From NCBI GenBank assembly GCA_947179485.1, contig OX359245.1, forward strand, positions 50,207,067 to 50,271,066: a stretch of DNA of 64,000 bases. Direction: 5' to 3'. The DNA is from Allacma fusca. Lineage: Eukaryota; Arthropoda; Collembola; Symphypleona; Sminthuridae. The notes beneath the pieces were generated by a model. The model was not told the origin of the DNA and did not search any database. It was given only the letters and a program-made list of their open reading frames with translations. The translations under genes were made by a program, and so were the position numbers. Positions 11,601 through 23,557 of the stretch are shown here, in pieces (the first letter of the stretch is position 1; every line of letters starts with the position of its first letter).

Positions 11601-12481
11601 ATGGATATTAAAAATTCTTAATAACGCACGAGCATAAACAGCCATCGGCTTCGCCAATGGAAAAAAAACAAAGCCGCTGAGCTTCGGCCCAAAGCTAAAA
11701 ATACTAATCATTATTTAATAGAATATTTTTTTATTTTTTAATCTTTATTAGACTTCGCGCGAAATTCAAAAAGTTTATGACACGGCCAAATTATTGCTTC
11801 AAGGATTTTTTGTGCTTTTTTTGGCAATACGCTCTTTTACTTTTTGTACTAATTTTTAAATTAGATGTAGCTTTCTTATTGGCTCGTGGATTTGGCGCGA
11901 AAATTCAAAAAGTTTATGACATGACCAAATTATTGTATAAAGGACTAGCACTGCACAGCCAGCTATTGCTGGCTTCGAAAGGGGTAATAGATACATATAA
12001 ACATTAAGGTACGATACAGAGAAGGGGCTAACGGTTTAATCGGGTAGTATTAAAATATTCTAGGCAAAATGATGCGGATAATGAGATGCATAAACAAACT
12101 TCGGCTTCGCCAATGAAAAATACGTACACGCCAATTGTAAATACATGCATATCACATACCACAAATAAACCGGGTAGTTAGCCGTTAAGGTGTCTGGTAC
12201 TTTCAAGTACAAACCAATAGGAGTTTTTATCCTTTAAGAGGGAGAGCTTTAGATTAGAGATTAAGATTTAAATATCGTCAAATTATGCTATCAGATAGGG
12301 GATCAAATCACAGCCGAATTGGTGGAACCCTAATTCCCAAATAACATCACCGACGTAGTCCGTGTGATACGCCAGTATTAAAATTATATTGCCGAAATAT
12401 TTTTTTTTCGTTTAGAATATTTTTTGAACGACCTTTTATTCTAAAATACAATTTCGTATGATTATAATCTAACATTACAGA
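11600..12481 (+). repeat. 882-bp direct repeat, right copy
   Basis: This is the direct partner of 1077-1958 and starts at the outer edge of the right LTR. The sequence that follows (from 12482) differs from what follows the left copy, as expected if one ancestral segment was doubled around the insertion. Confidence 0.85.
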
Positions 12482-13759
12482 ACTTCTTTAAATACACAAT
12501 TTGATACTTGTACTCTCGAACCTAGAAAGCGCGTTTAGGAGAGTGTAAAGATCTAAAAGTATTCTCTCATCGTCAAATTCTAGTATTAAGAAAGCCAAAA
12601 GCTTTTGTAAAGACATTAATAATTTTTACCGTGGCCATAACCCTTAAAATAGATTTGTTTGATAATTACGCGTGCAATCTGAGGACAGTCGTTATTATAT
12701 TTTGTACCCTGGTCCGGCCAGGGTGAGGCACCCGGTAATCCACCCCTGACTATATATTACAATAATTAAAAATCCAGCAAATTCCGTAACTTTAAAAACA
12801 CAGTTAATTGTGTATGTACCTTCACCTTTGCCCATTATTTTTCTTTGTTCGGTAGTATCAGTTACAACGACCTTGATATTTTATTTAGACAACCCTCGAA
12901 AAAACTGCATACAGTTGTTCATGTGAAAATAAATGCCAACATAATCAAATCTTTGTCCCTGACATTTACTGCCTTTGTAAAGCACTCTAATAGGAAACTG
13001 TCTTCTTTTTAATATAAACGGGTAATCACTGCTTATTTTTTTATAAAGGTAGCCCGTGACAATATTACCGCTCTTGCTATTGTATAATGCTTTGGTATGC
13101 CTTTATGGTAATTTGTACTCGCGAACCTATAAAGCGCGTATAGAAGAGAGAGGGAAGTTTTGAACTTGTCGCCTCATCACGCAACTTTTATAGTTTAGTG
13201 ATATTGAAAAAAATAAAATTAATATTATTTCATTATATTATTATCTATAAAAATTTCATCCTTTCTTCTAAGTTGAAAGAGTGGATAGTTTTAGTGATGG
13301 TAAAATTCAAATTTTTGCGCGCTTTATTTTTTTAAGTGAATATTAAAAATTCTTAATAAAACATTGAAAAAAATAAAATTAATATTATTTCATATTATTT
13401 TTATTATTTATAAAAGTTTCATTCAAAATAGAAAACGATAGATGTTAAAAATAATTCGAAATAATTTCGAATAATTATTATTAAAAATCTTTTCACATTA
13501 AATTTTATGAATTCGAGTTTCAAATTTACGCACGCTTTTTTTTGCTCAGCCATCAATAGCTTGCTAAATACATTATTGCAATAACTATTTTTAAAAACTT
13601 AAAAAAATTAAAGCATTACACCATAGCAATTGCACGGTCAGCCGTCCTCCACCAAGACGGCCCACTCTTTCAAATTAGGAGAGATAATTATTTTAAAAAA
13701 TAATTAAAGCAAAATTAAATTAAAACATCATATTACCGTACGTTAGTCTACACTTTTAC
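12482..13759. repeat. Repeat-rich right part of the island
   Basis: Outside the helicase relic this stretch is built from diverged duplications. The block beginning ACTCTCGAACCTAGAAAGCG near 12512 recurs near 13119. The block with ATTGAAAAAAATAAAATTAA near 13204 recurs near 13365. Part of 13265-13370 is a diverged direct copy of 975-1105, just left of the 882-bp repeat. No functional gene is seen. Confidence 0.5.
12780..13080 (-). pseudogene. Helitron/PIF1-type helicase C-terminal relic
   Basis: The reverse complement reads in one frame as FILKRRQFPIRV, then KCQGQRFDYVGIYF, then NIKVVVTD after a stop codon. This resembles the last helicase block of PIF1 and Helitron Rep-Hel proteins, where the family has a Q-FP(I/L)..A, (S/K)QGQT(F/L)..VG and LYVALSR..(N)I/LKV order. 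The LYVALSR segment is scrambled and a stop interrupts the frame, so this is a decayed fragment. Helitrons are rolling-circle DNA transposons; eukaryotic PIF1 itself is less likely given the repeat context. Confidence 0.6.
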
Positions 13760-13937
13760 TAGGGTTGTGCAGCTAGCTATTGCATACAACAATGAAACGC
13801 GTCTTTCCCTAGAATCAAAGCGTTCATTCAAAACAGTTTGTGGCCAGTTCTAATAATTTTAGTAAAGTTGTTCAGCATAATGTATATTAACTAAAATAAT
13901 TTCAAAACAAGGCTTGCTGACAAACATTTGGTCTGGC
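13760..13937 (-). repeat. Right arm of island inverted repeat
   Basis: This is the reverse-complement partner of 345-545. It ends at GACAAACATTTGGTCTGG, beyond which the match with the left side stops. Confidence 0.6.
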
Positions 13938-14912
13938 GAAGCGCTTTTTTATCTTTGGTATTCAGGAGTTGCATTATTTTTTGCTGGCTTGGACAGAATT
14001 AAGTTGAACACTTTTGGTTACTATAACTTAAGCCTGTTCAAGTTAACAAAAAAGAAAAACACGTGAAAAGAAAAAACATTGCTTTGATTTTTATTTTAAA
14101 ACATTTTTTTGCATAAATGAAACAAAAAATGGACCGCTTTTGCTTCAACATGGCATGTACATAAGGACGACAACCCGATGAAGCTTTTATTAAGAAGGAT
14201 AACCCGAAATACACAAACCCGTGTAAGAAAAATAATATAATTATTATAGCGAAATGACTTTTCAAGCCGCTATTAATTTTTGTGATCTAATATTTCATAA
14301 GATTGCCATCATACCCGTAGCCTTATATTCCAGTTTAGAGCATTTCAATCAAATTGGAGTAAAAAAGCTACACGTAACAACAATTAGCTAAAGAAAAAAT
14401 CCAATACTATTCTAACATTTAATTACAAAGCGTTTCCTATCAAAAATCTTACCCAAGTCACCTTTACTGGATTTATGTATATATACGTTCTATTTCATCA
14501 TAATTACGCTTTCTGCAGCACTCTGAACGAGGGAACTCATTGGACAGCAATCCTACCTTTCAGGCTTGAATTGTTTAAGCGTAATGTTGTCCTTGGGCAA
14601 TGGTCAAAACTTCGAATATATTTATTGGATTTAGTTCAGACTTAAAGCGCAATACCCTCAGGATAGCCAATAACCGTCATAATAGCGTATGGTTAAAGAC
14701 GTGCGTGATTGAAACAATCAAGTTAATCGCGTTGCTTAAATTAGTTAATACGTAAATGATTTGTAAGATTCCTCGCTTTTATGCACCATATAGACAAATT
14801 TCAAGTGCGATTTTCTTTCAGCAAAATCCTTACATGTGTTAACACTTGCTAAAAAAAGAGAATCCCTTTGTGTTGTGAGTTCGCTTCAAATTACAAAACA
14901 CATTTTTTCAAA
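13938..14912. other. Intergenic, upstream of chemoreceptor gene 1
   Basis: AT-rich DNA without a recognisable gene or repeat. It should hold the promoter of the chemoreceptor starting at 14913, but I cannot point to a definite TATA box or initiator. Confidence 0.4.
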
Positions 14913-16243
14913 ATGCTTACTCAAGCCACATTTGTAGGATTTCGATATTTGTTTAAAATGTCTTTTTTCACGGGTTCGCTACCTTTCAAATGGAATTCTA
15001 CTGCTAAAAGGCTTAACACTAAAATAACCTTGATTCACCTTTTATACGCAATGACGGCACTAATGCAAATTGGATTTTACAGCATATACGTTTTTGTGAT
15101 TTTTGCATACGGAGTTGCTCAAAACACCAGAAGCACATCACTGCTTGCAATTGACTTCTTATTCGCATCGGGATGCTTTTTCCAAGCGATATTACAATTA
15201 GGAATTCTCCTCAACAGGACAGAACTCACAAACCTTCTCAATGCTACATTTGTACATGACCAACAACTTCATGGTAGATAAACATCATGCCAGCCAACTA
15301 TTCGCAAAATAAATTAGAACAGAGGCTGTTAAAAAATGACAAATAATTATGTTTTTGTAAATAATTGCAGATTATTACGGCGGAAAATTGAAAAAGCTAA
15401 AGACGGATGGTTGCGATTACATAGTTTGGATTCTCACGCTGCAAACCTTCAGCTCTACTTTTCTTGTATGGTTAATATTCTGCACAGATATGGAAAACAC
15501 TCGTTACCTATATGCGTGGATACCTAAGGCCCACCGACCCTGGCTTGGGACCATTTGGTTAATTTTGGAAATACGAGTATACGTGTCAACTAGCCTAACG
15601 TTCTCTTTTGTAGTGTCATCTATCATCACATATGTCAACGTCAATAACTTTTGGGTACAGAATTTAACAAGGTATGATGAATAAGGCATTTCAACAACAT
15701 TTAAAGATTTTCCCGCGAAAAAATTTAAGAAGGGATAATTGTTGCTTCATGGTGAAATTACGAATCAATTTTAGAACAAACTTGAAGATTCTGGATTCAC
15801 ACGTCACATTCAGAGACGCTTTAAAGTATTATCGGAAACTACATTTGTTAAACATTCATTTTAATTCCTCCATTTCCATGATAATATCAAATTTCGTGGT
15901 TTTTTGCATCTGCTACCCTGCGGTTTGCATGTACGTTAGTGTAAAGCTACATGATAAAATACCAATTTTTATTTTTGGAATGTTTCCGCTATTTACGATT
16001 ATAATGGTCATAAGCACCGCATTTGTGTTTACCAAACTGGGACGGGTTAATGTGATTTCAAAAGATTACATCAAGTCATGGACGCATGGAATACAATTGT
16101 CAGCAGAAACGAGAAAATCGCTGAATGCGATGGCGCCCCTAGTAATTAGAATTGGAAAAATTGAGTACTTCTCCCCGACAACGTTTCTTGCAACATTGGG
16201 GGTCATGTCCAATATCACAGTTACCTCGATAGTGATACGCTAA
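14913..16243 (+). CDS. Gustatory-receptor-like 7TM chemoreceptor, gene 1
   Basis: Three exons join in frame: 14913-15273, 15371-15671 and 15775-16243 (phase 1 then phase 2 introns, GT-AG), giving 376 residues. That is normal for arthropod gustatory receptors (about 350-450), which are ligand-gated cation channels in sensory neuron membranes. Seven hydrophobic segments are visible, three or so per half, and the last one ends in SPTTFLATLGVMSNITVTSI. The insect TM7 signature TYxxxxxQF is absent, so this is a divergent lineage. The start was chosen at MLTQATFVGF because no ATG lies upstream in frame and the paralogue at 23558-24936 starts at the same place. Exon boundaries are conserved in that paralogue, which supports the model. 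The ligand is unknown. Confidence 0.8.
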
Positions 16244-18256
16244 CTACTATTTCAATTCGACGTATTGTCTGCAGTTAGTACTTTAGCTGTATAAATAATT
16301 GCGCGGGACGCGTGAATACAATGTATTAGCAATACAGAATACAATGTAAAAAATTAAAATGAAGCTTTATGGAGTGGAAGTTTTAGTTATTCATATAGCG
16401 TCAAAAATGTCTTAAAATGTTGTGAAGTAATTATTAAAAACATTTATTGGAAACAAGTGTTACCATATTATTTTAATTGAATGAAATCCATGTAGCTTAA
16501 AAATAATTTTGGGTGTAAATTAAAATAAACTTTATTAGGATAACAAGAAATTTATGTAACATGGTTAAGCTAATCAAGACTCTATGTATAATGAAACATG
16601 TGTGTTTCCTTTTAAAAAGGAACTAGTTTCTCTTCAAAGTTTGCATAAACATGTAATGTACATTTGTATAATTATATAATTGATCATGTATCTAAACACA
16701 GTATACAATTGTTTCCAGACTGAAATGCGCTTAAATTTAATGAATCCAACATTAAGCAATTTGTGCGTACTAGATAAGTTATCACCGTAACGATATGTAT
16801 ATACGTACTATTAGACACACATTCAAGCGAAATATGTACATACGTTCACGTTGAGTTCAATCGACAGTTGGAAGTTGGAGTACTGGTCGCCTTTACAGTT
16901 GAGAAAAAACCTAAAATAACCGTATTTCAATTCCGTAAACCATTTTCAAATAATTTTTCAAAGCCGGGGGTATTTTTATGGGCAGGTGCATTTCAAATAT
17001 TTACAGGTACAATACTTTGAACTAATTGAAACACTGACTAACACTAGTTCACATTTAGAAGAACATATTCCTCTACAGCTGTGACTAAAGAACCATTTTA
17101 ATAATCATTAACCTATTTGAGGTAATGCAACAAATGTCAATACCACTAGTAATTATTACTGATCATGTGCCATCCGTTACCTGGTTCTGTTCTCGTAACT
17201 TAAATCTACGTAAAATGTCATTCAATTTAACAGGTTTACCTCATACTTACGATCTTACCAAGGTAACGCCGTCTAACGTAATAATGAATACATTTTACTA
17301 CATTCAGAACAATACTCACGAAAATAAATTAAGCCAAGCCTTACAATAAATAATTCGGAAGCGGAACGGTTTCATATTAAACAAACTCCTTTTCAGTCGA
17401 TCATTTAATCTGAAATCCCTTATTGGCAATAACCCATAATTATTAGATTAACAACGGCCCAGATTATTGGGGGTTTGATAGTTTGTAATCAATGTCAATT
17501 TTTGGTTTCCAAACCCTTCGACAGCTATTGACAGATATGTTGACAACAATGACATTGTTTCTACTGCTGTCTATTTATAGTAAGAAAAAGATGTGAAAAC
17601 TCGTCTGTTAAAATAAAATTGGATTGAGAAAATTGTCTAAATCTGATTACTCAAGAAATTAATTTAGGCATTCAATGATTCCTTAAGCCGCTATTCGAAA
17701 ATTTATTGTGACATGAACTTAGTATCGAAAACCCTCTTGATTAAAATATTATTACGGTGACCAATTATCCTTTACACACGCAACTTAAGGAAAACTTAAA
17801 GACGGCTTTGATTAAAAAAACTACTATATAAGTACGTAGCCAACACATTTGTATATGTAATACCGTTTTCTCTTTTCGTACATGCAGTCACCGCAAATAT
17901 AATTAACGCTTACTGCTTTATTAATTGTTAAGCCTTAAACTAAGTTTCATTGCCTGGACTACCCATGATTAGATCAGTGCAATGCTGATTATTTGGTTAA
18001 CGATTCAACTCAGGTTTCAGTTTGTAACCAATATGAACCCTTACGTTTGTTCCAAAAGCCAGGGATGCAATATCGGAGAAATACAAATTCCGACTCGAAT
18101 TACAATGTCTGTTTAAATTTAATTTCGATTTAGATTCGGATTCCAAAGCATCCAAATAATTAATTTTTAATTCCGATAACAATTAATTCAAATGTTTTTA
18201 AATAATTCCGATTCCAATTTCGTTCTAAGTATGTAACTAATAATTGTAGCGTACAA
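16244..18256. other. Intergenic, no gene seen
   Basis: AT-rich DNA with short frames only; the 75-codon frame at 17125-17349 has no recognisable domain. A patch near 18000-18230 repeats the word AATTCCGAT in varied form. No transposon end was identified here. Confidence 0.4.
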
Positions 18257-19474
18257 TCCTTTATTATTATTGAGCACTTCTGTTGATTTAAACCTTCGCG
18301 CGTTTGTAGTACAATTCAAACCTTCGCGGCTTATTTCACGAATTCAAACCTTCCCGGCTTATTTCACTATATAGCAAGCCAAGCCGGTATGTACTATATT
18401 ATTTCACTATATAGCCAAGCAAGTCGGTGGTATACACAACAACCAGAGAAGCACAGCGGGCTGAAACTCTGTCGCAGAGGAGAGGTTTTTCAGCTCGCTC
18501 AGCTCGCTTTGCTTCTCGGCATTTACCAACTGCTTGCAGCATACTGGAAGCTCGCAATATTTCGCCATTTTAGGTTATCACTTAACAGCGCTAACCATAA
18601 TTATTATAAACATTAGACATAAATCATCGAATTTGGATTAAATTAAGACTGGTAGTGAGAAAAACTACGTTCGGTTACAATACTGAATAAATTGATAAGA
18701 GGAGAATTTTAATGTCTGAACTTAGTTCACATTCGTGTGGGATTCTTATTAGGAAGAATAATTACAAGGCTTAGCATCCAGAGTTTTGATCTTTATATCC
18801 CTAAAAATATCATTAGGAAGTAAGGATTGATTTGTAGGAACCATGGACTTTAGTAACTATAGCAAGTTAAATGTGTTGCGCTAATATGAAATCCTTTCAT
18901 TTTGTCTATTTTAAATAATCAGTGCGTCCAGTGTCTGAGGCTTCAGTTACAATATTTCGGTACAACGGATCTATATACGAATTATAATAACATAAAAAAT
19001 CATATTTGATCAGCACGTTGTGCTGATCCACTAAGGGTTGAAGCACCACACAGTGATGCAACAGCAAGGTTTAATAACGACGTTCGTATTAAATTGATCA
19101 AGCGAATAGTTAAATTCCATGTGTATAGCCAAATATTCAGTTTGAGAGAAAACTTTAGTGGGCCGGAAGCTGTTGCCCCATAATATTTTGAATGAATAAA
19201 TAAAATAATTATATATATTATATATATATTATATATATTATTAATATTATAAATAATATGAATTGCCAACTACCTATATAAAAACGAATTGTTAGTCTTA
19301 CAGTTAATAGTTCACGTCTTATATGAGATTACTTAGCCTAACGAAGCGGGATATTAATATTAAGCCTTCTCGACAGGCCTTGATACGAGATCTATTGCCA
19401 TTTACACTTTTATTATTTACACTATTTATTTACACAAGCAATTGCTCCTGTGCGAAGCACGGGGCTTTTACTAG
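18257..19474 (+). mobile_element. Non-autonomous Helitron, unit 1
   Basis: Starts with TCCTTTATTATTATTGAGCA after an A and ends with CTAG before a T. Just before the end is the hairpin CCTGTGC-GAA-GCACGGG. TC at the 5' end, CTAG at the 3' end, a subterminal hairpin and insertion between A and T are the hallmarks of Helitrons, and there is no terminal inverted repeat. It is 1,218 bp long and encodes no helicase, so an autonomous relative must have moved it. A TATATAT-rich microsatellite lies near 19210-19260. Confidence 0.8.
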
Positions 19475-21902
19475 TCCTTTATTATTATTGAGCACTTTCT
19501 CTGATTTAAACTTTCGCGGCCTTGGCGTTACAATTCAAACCTTCGCGGCTTATTTCACGAATTCAAACCTTCCCGGCTTATTTCACTAAGGTTTATTTCA
19601 CTATATAGGAAGCCGGTATGTACTATATTATTTCCCTATATAGCCAAGCAAGTCGGTGGTATATGGAAGAAGCCGAGAAGCACAGCGGGCTGAAAGCAGG
19701 GCTCTACAGTCTTCGGTTTGATCAGTCCGAGTCCTCCATCAGTCCCATGTCTCATTCTGCCAATCAGTCCCAGTCAGTTTTGTATCCCAGATCTATCAGT
19801 CCCTATCAGTCTCAGTCCTGCTAAAAGTCCTTGCCAAAAGTCTCAGTCAGTCCACAAATGTATATTAATGTATTTAAGACTGCCAGAGCTCGCATAACGT
19901 TGAAAACACATTGAAAACGTTCAATTTCGACAACTATGTTCCTATACACCCAGAAAGAAAATCGCCACTAATTGAAATTAGTTTATAATTTTCCAACCTA
20001 TCCATTGCAGTTAAATTGGTGCAGGTTTAGTAATTTGGAAAAATAACCGTTCGGTACAAGAATTCAATATAGAGGTCATGAAAGGGACAAGTGATGGTGG
20101 TTATTTGGAAAAATGAAATGATAGAATTACTTATAATATAATAAAACTTCAAAAAAATAATTCGGCTCTCTTTGTAACAAATTCAAACAGATTTCCAGTA
20201 AACATTTACAATATACGACAACTAATTGTAAGTTGAATACTTGAGGAACAGAATGGTCTGCGAAGCATGATTACATCAGAAGGATTTAATTCAGTTTCAC
20301 ATATCGGAAAAAGTTTGAATTAATATTTCATTTTTGAATATTTAATCAAATTTTGGCCTTATTAAAAGTCAGTCACATCAGTTCATTACATACACTGATA
20401 CTGCACTTATAGAGTTATAATTTTAACGTTGCCCCTCTAATTGTAATTTATCATTATTTATTATGAATAATGCACCAGAACGTGGGAACTCAATTACTCA
20501 AGTGATTTGTACAATGTGGTGCGGGTGCGGGCCAACTAACACAATATCTTTGTTAAACAATAACGACAGGTGGAAGCCATAGTATAGCTGGAAAGAAGAG
20601 ACCAATGATAAAAATTAATTTAATGAAACGTATAGGAAATACCCTGCCACTTTGATTTGTCCATGCGATTTTTAAAGCTCAGTTCAGTACTTGCACTCTT
20701 GCACATGCTTGAGCTCATTAGCAGTGCTCATATCAGTCCCAGTCAGTTTTGGCTATGAAATTCTTAAAAAGTCTTAAAAAATAGGACTCTGTATCAGTCC
20801 CAGTCAGTCGCAGTCTTCAGTGAGTCCTATGATCTACCCACTCAGTCTTTCCCCTGAGTCCAAGGCTGTAGAACCCTGGCTGAAAGCTGAGACTCTGTCG
20901 CAGAGGAGAGGTTTTTCAGCTCGCTCAGCTCGCTTTGCTTCTCGGCTATATACCATTCAACTGATTGCAGCCTACTGAAAGCTCGCAATATTACGCCATT
21001 TTAGATTATCACTTAAAAGCGCTAATCATAATTATTATAAACATTAGACATAAATCATCAAATTTGGATTAAATTAAGACTGGTAGTGAGAAAAACTACG
21101 TTCGGTTACAGTACTGAATAATTTGATAAGAGGAGAATTTTAATGGCTGAACTTAGTTCACATTCGTGTGGGATTCTTATTAGGAAGAATAATTACAAGC
21201 CTTAGCATCCAGAGTTTTGATCTTTATATCCCTATAAATATCATTAGGAAGTAAGGATTGATTTGTACGAACCATGGACTTTAGTAACTATAGCAAGTTA
21301 AATGTGTTGCGCTAATATGAAATCCTTTCATTTTTTTCTATTTTAAATAATCAGTGGGTCGAGTGTCTGAGGCTTCAGTTACAATGTTGCGGTACAACGG
21401 ATCTATATACAAATTATTATAACATAAAAGATCATATTTGATCAGCACGTTGTCCTGATCCACTAAGGGGTGAAGCACCATACAGTGATGCAACAGCAAG
21501 GTTTAATAACGACGTTGGTATTAAATTGATCAAGCGATTAGTTAAATTCCACGTGTAAAGCCAAATATTGAGTTTGAGAGAAAACTTTAGTGGGCCGGAA
21601 GCTGTTGCCCCATAATATTTTGATTGAATAAATAAAACAATTATATATAATATATATTATATATATTATTAATATTATAAATAATATGAATTGCCAACTA
21701 CCTATATAAAAACGAATTGTTATTCTTACAGTTAATAGTTCACGTCTTATATGAGATTACTTTGCCTGGCGAAGCGCGATATTAATATTAAGCCTTCTCG
21801 ACAGGCATTGATACGAGATCTATTGCTATTTACACTTTTATTATTTACACTATTTATTTACAAAAGTAATTGCTCCTGTGCGAAGCACGGGGCTTTTACT
21901 AG
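19475..21902 (+). mobile_element. Non-autonomous Helitron, unit 2 (tandem)
   Basis: Begins immediately at the CTAG end of unit 1 with the same TCCTTTATTATTATTGAGCA start, and ends with the same hairpin and CTAG. Without the hAT MITE at 19697-20878 it is about 1.24 kb, matching unit 1. Head-to-tail arrays are expected when rolling-circle replication runs past a terminator, though unequal exchange could also produce them. Confidence 0.8.
19697..20878. mobile_element. hAT MITE inside Helitron unit 2
   Basis: An insertion of 1,182 bp with near-perfect terminal inverted repeats (CAGGGCTCTACAG on the left, CAGGGTTCTACAG as the complement of the right) and an 8-bp target duplication GCTGAAAG at 19689-19696 and 20879-20886. 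CAGGG ends plus 8-bp duplications define hAT. Both subterminal regions repeat the word AGTCCCAGTCAGT. No transposase frame is present. Confidence 0.88.
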
Positions 21903-23557
21903 TTTTTGTTATTGTATAAGTCATTCGACCACGTCATTTGAATTGTTTATTACTTGAACAAACAACACGTTTTGCAAGGATTTCTCCGGTAAGCGACCTC
22001 TGTAATCGTTTAAAATGAAACTCAATGCAGAGAAGTCTTTCCAAAGTTACTGGAATGCTTAAGATAACAGAAGCTACTTGCTGGAGAATGCCAGAAAATT
22101 CTGAATCATTCCACCAGGGGTCGGATTTTTGTGGGAAGAGGGGAAGATTCTTCCCAGGGAAAAAATTTTTCTAGCAGTGAAATACCCAAGGGAATGGGAT
22201 TTAGTATGGAATTGAAATTGTTGAAGACCACCCTACAGGGACATACAAATTAGTAGGGAAATTCACAAATAATTTTTCAGGAAGATTTAAAAAAATTCGA
22301 CCGCTGCATTTCACCAATTAAACAAATTAAATCTTGTCCTCTGTGCGCCCCATCGTTCTCCCACAGAGTTCTTTGGAACATGTAATTATTTCATTTTGAT
22401 TTTCTTTGTATTTTTATTGCAGTCGTAGTAATGATGAACAAATTATTCTGCTTTTCTTTTAATTTTTATTACTACCATAAGGAATAATTTTCAACCCTGC
22501 CCAAAGCCACTTCAGATAGGCACAAAAACAAATTTTCCAAGTAACTTTCACAAATTTGCTATTTGAGTCTTATTCGAACGCAAGCCGTTTAATATCAATT
22601 AAAAAATTTCTTCAGGTTTCTAATTGAATATTTTATTTCATTACGTTTTGTTTGCAAAGATTATTTAACTTTTACTACCAGAAACTTACGCAAAAGATTG
22701 ATCTATTTTCGTACAGTCAATTGCCGTATTATCGCAAGAATTTAACCCTCAAGAGCACTTCATTCGGAATTGCAAATACTCGTGAATATTTAATCATAGA
22801 AGAGGTAAGGGAGCATGAAAACCTTTTTGTGGTTTGGATGCTCCAGCATTTATGCTAATGTTGTAAGCGATTCATGATTGTCTTCGTGAATTTTTAATTT
22901 TCCTAAACATTCGATTATACCATTGGACGGGTCTCTGACCAGCAATGTTATACCTTTTGCTCAGAGGCACTGTTAATCAGGTACCCATAATGGCCCACAG
23001 ATAAAAAATTGTTTTCTTTCATCGATTATTGTAATTCGGTTGTTAACTTCCGATATCCGCCTTGTAATATAGCGTAATTTCAAGGAGTTCATTCAAGTTG
23101 AAACAAAATCGCAGTTAGTGTTTTACCTTATACAATTGTTTTAATTGTATGAGCAAAACCCCCTAAACAGACGAATAAGTAGCATTTTAAAATTAAATGC
23201 AGTTTTATTTCAGTGTAGCTCCAATTTTAACATCAATGGTGTTCTAAGTAATTAGCTTTTAAGCTTCTTTGTACCAGTTGTATCCGTTTATTTTAATTAA
23301 ATGACCACAACAAAACATAAGTACGAGGATTGAATCGAGCAATCTGTAAACTTAAGATGATTTACATTAAGGTCTCGTAAGCAAACACACATTGAAATCA
23401 TGGCACTTTCATACATTCACGAAAAACGAGAAATAAAAACAGTATTTTTGATTTAACAATCAACTTTGAAAGTAATAGCTTCACCCCGTAACTATTTTAA
23501 TGGAGCATTTTAAGCCCATTTTCGTTGCCAACCTTTAAACAGTTTAAATAAAACTGA
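21903..23557. other. Intergenic, no gene seen
   Basis: AT-rich sequence between the Helitron array and the 3' end of chemoreceptor gene 2. Short frames only. The patch 22130-22300 is locally richer in GGGAA and TTCCC words, but I could not define an element. Confidence 0.4.

Larger units (their letters stand above)
345..13937. mobile_element. Composite repeat island bounded by inverted repeats
   Basis: The two ends of this stretch are inverted copies of each other: 345-545 matches the reverse complement of 13760-13937. A second inverted match pairs about 968-1012 with 13648-13690. Inside are the Ty3/Gypsy element with its 882-bp flanking duplication and a relic Helitron-type helicase tail. 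Removing the retroelement and one flanking copy leaves about 3 kb, so an old non-autonomous DNA element or decayed Helitron was probably the host of the younger insertion. The class of the outer element is inferred. Confidence 0.45.

Noticed and set aside
17125-17349. 75-codon frame between the Helitrons and chemoreceptor gene 1
   Set aside because: No domain, no splice context and no second copy to test conservation.
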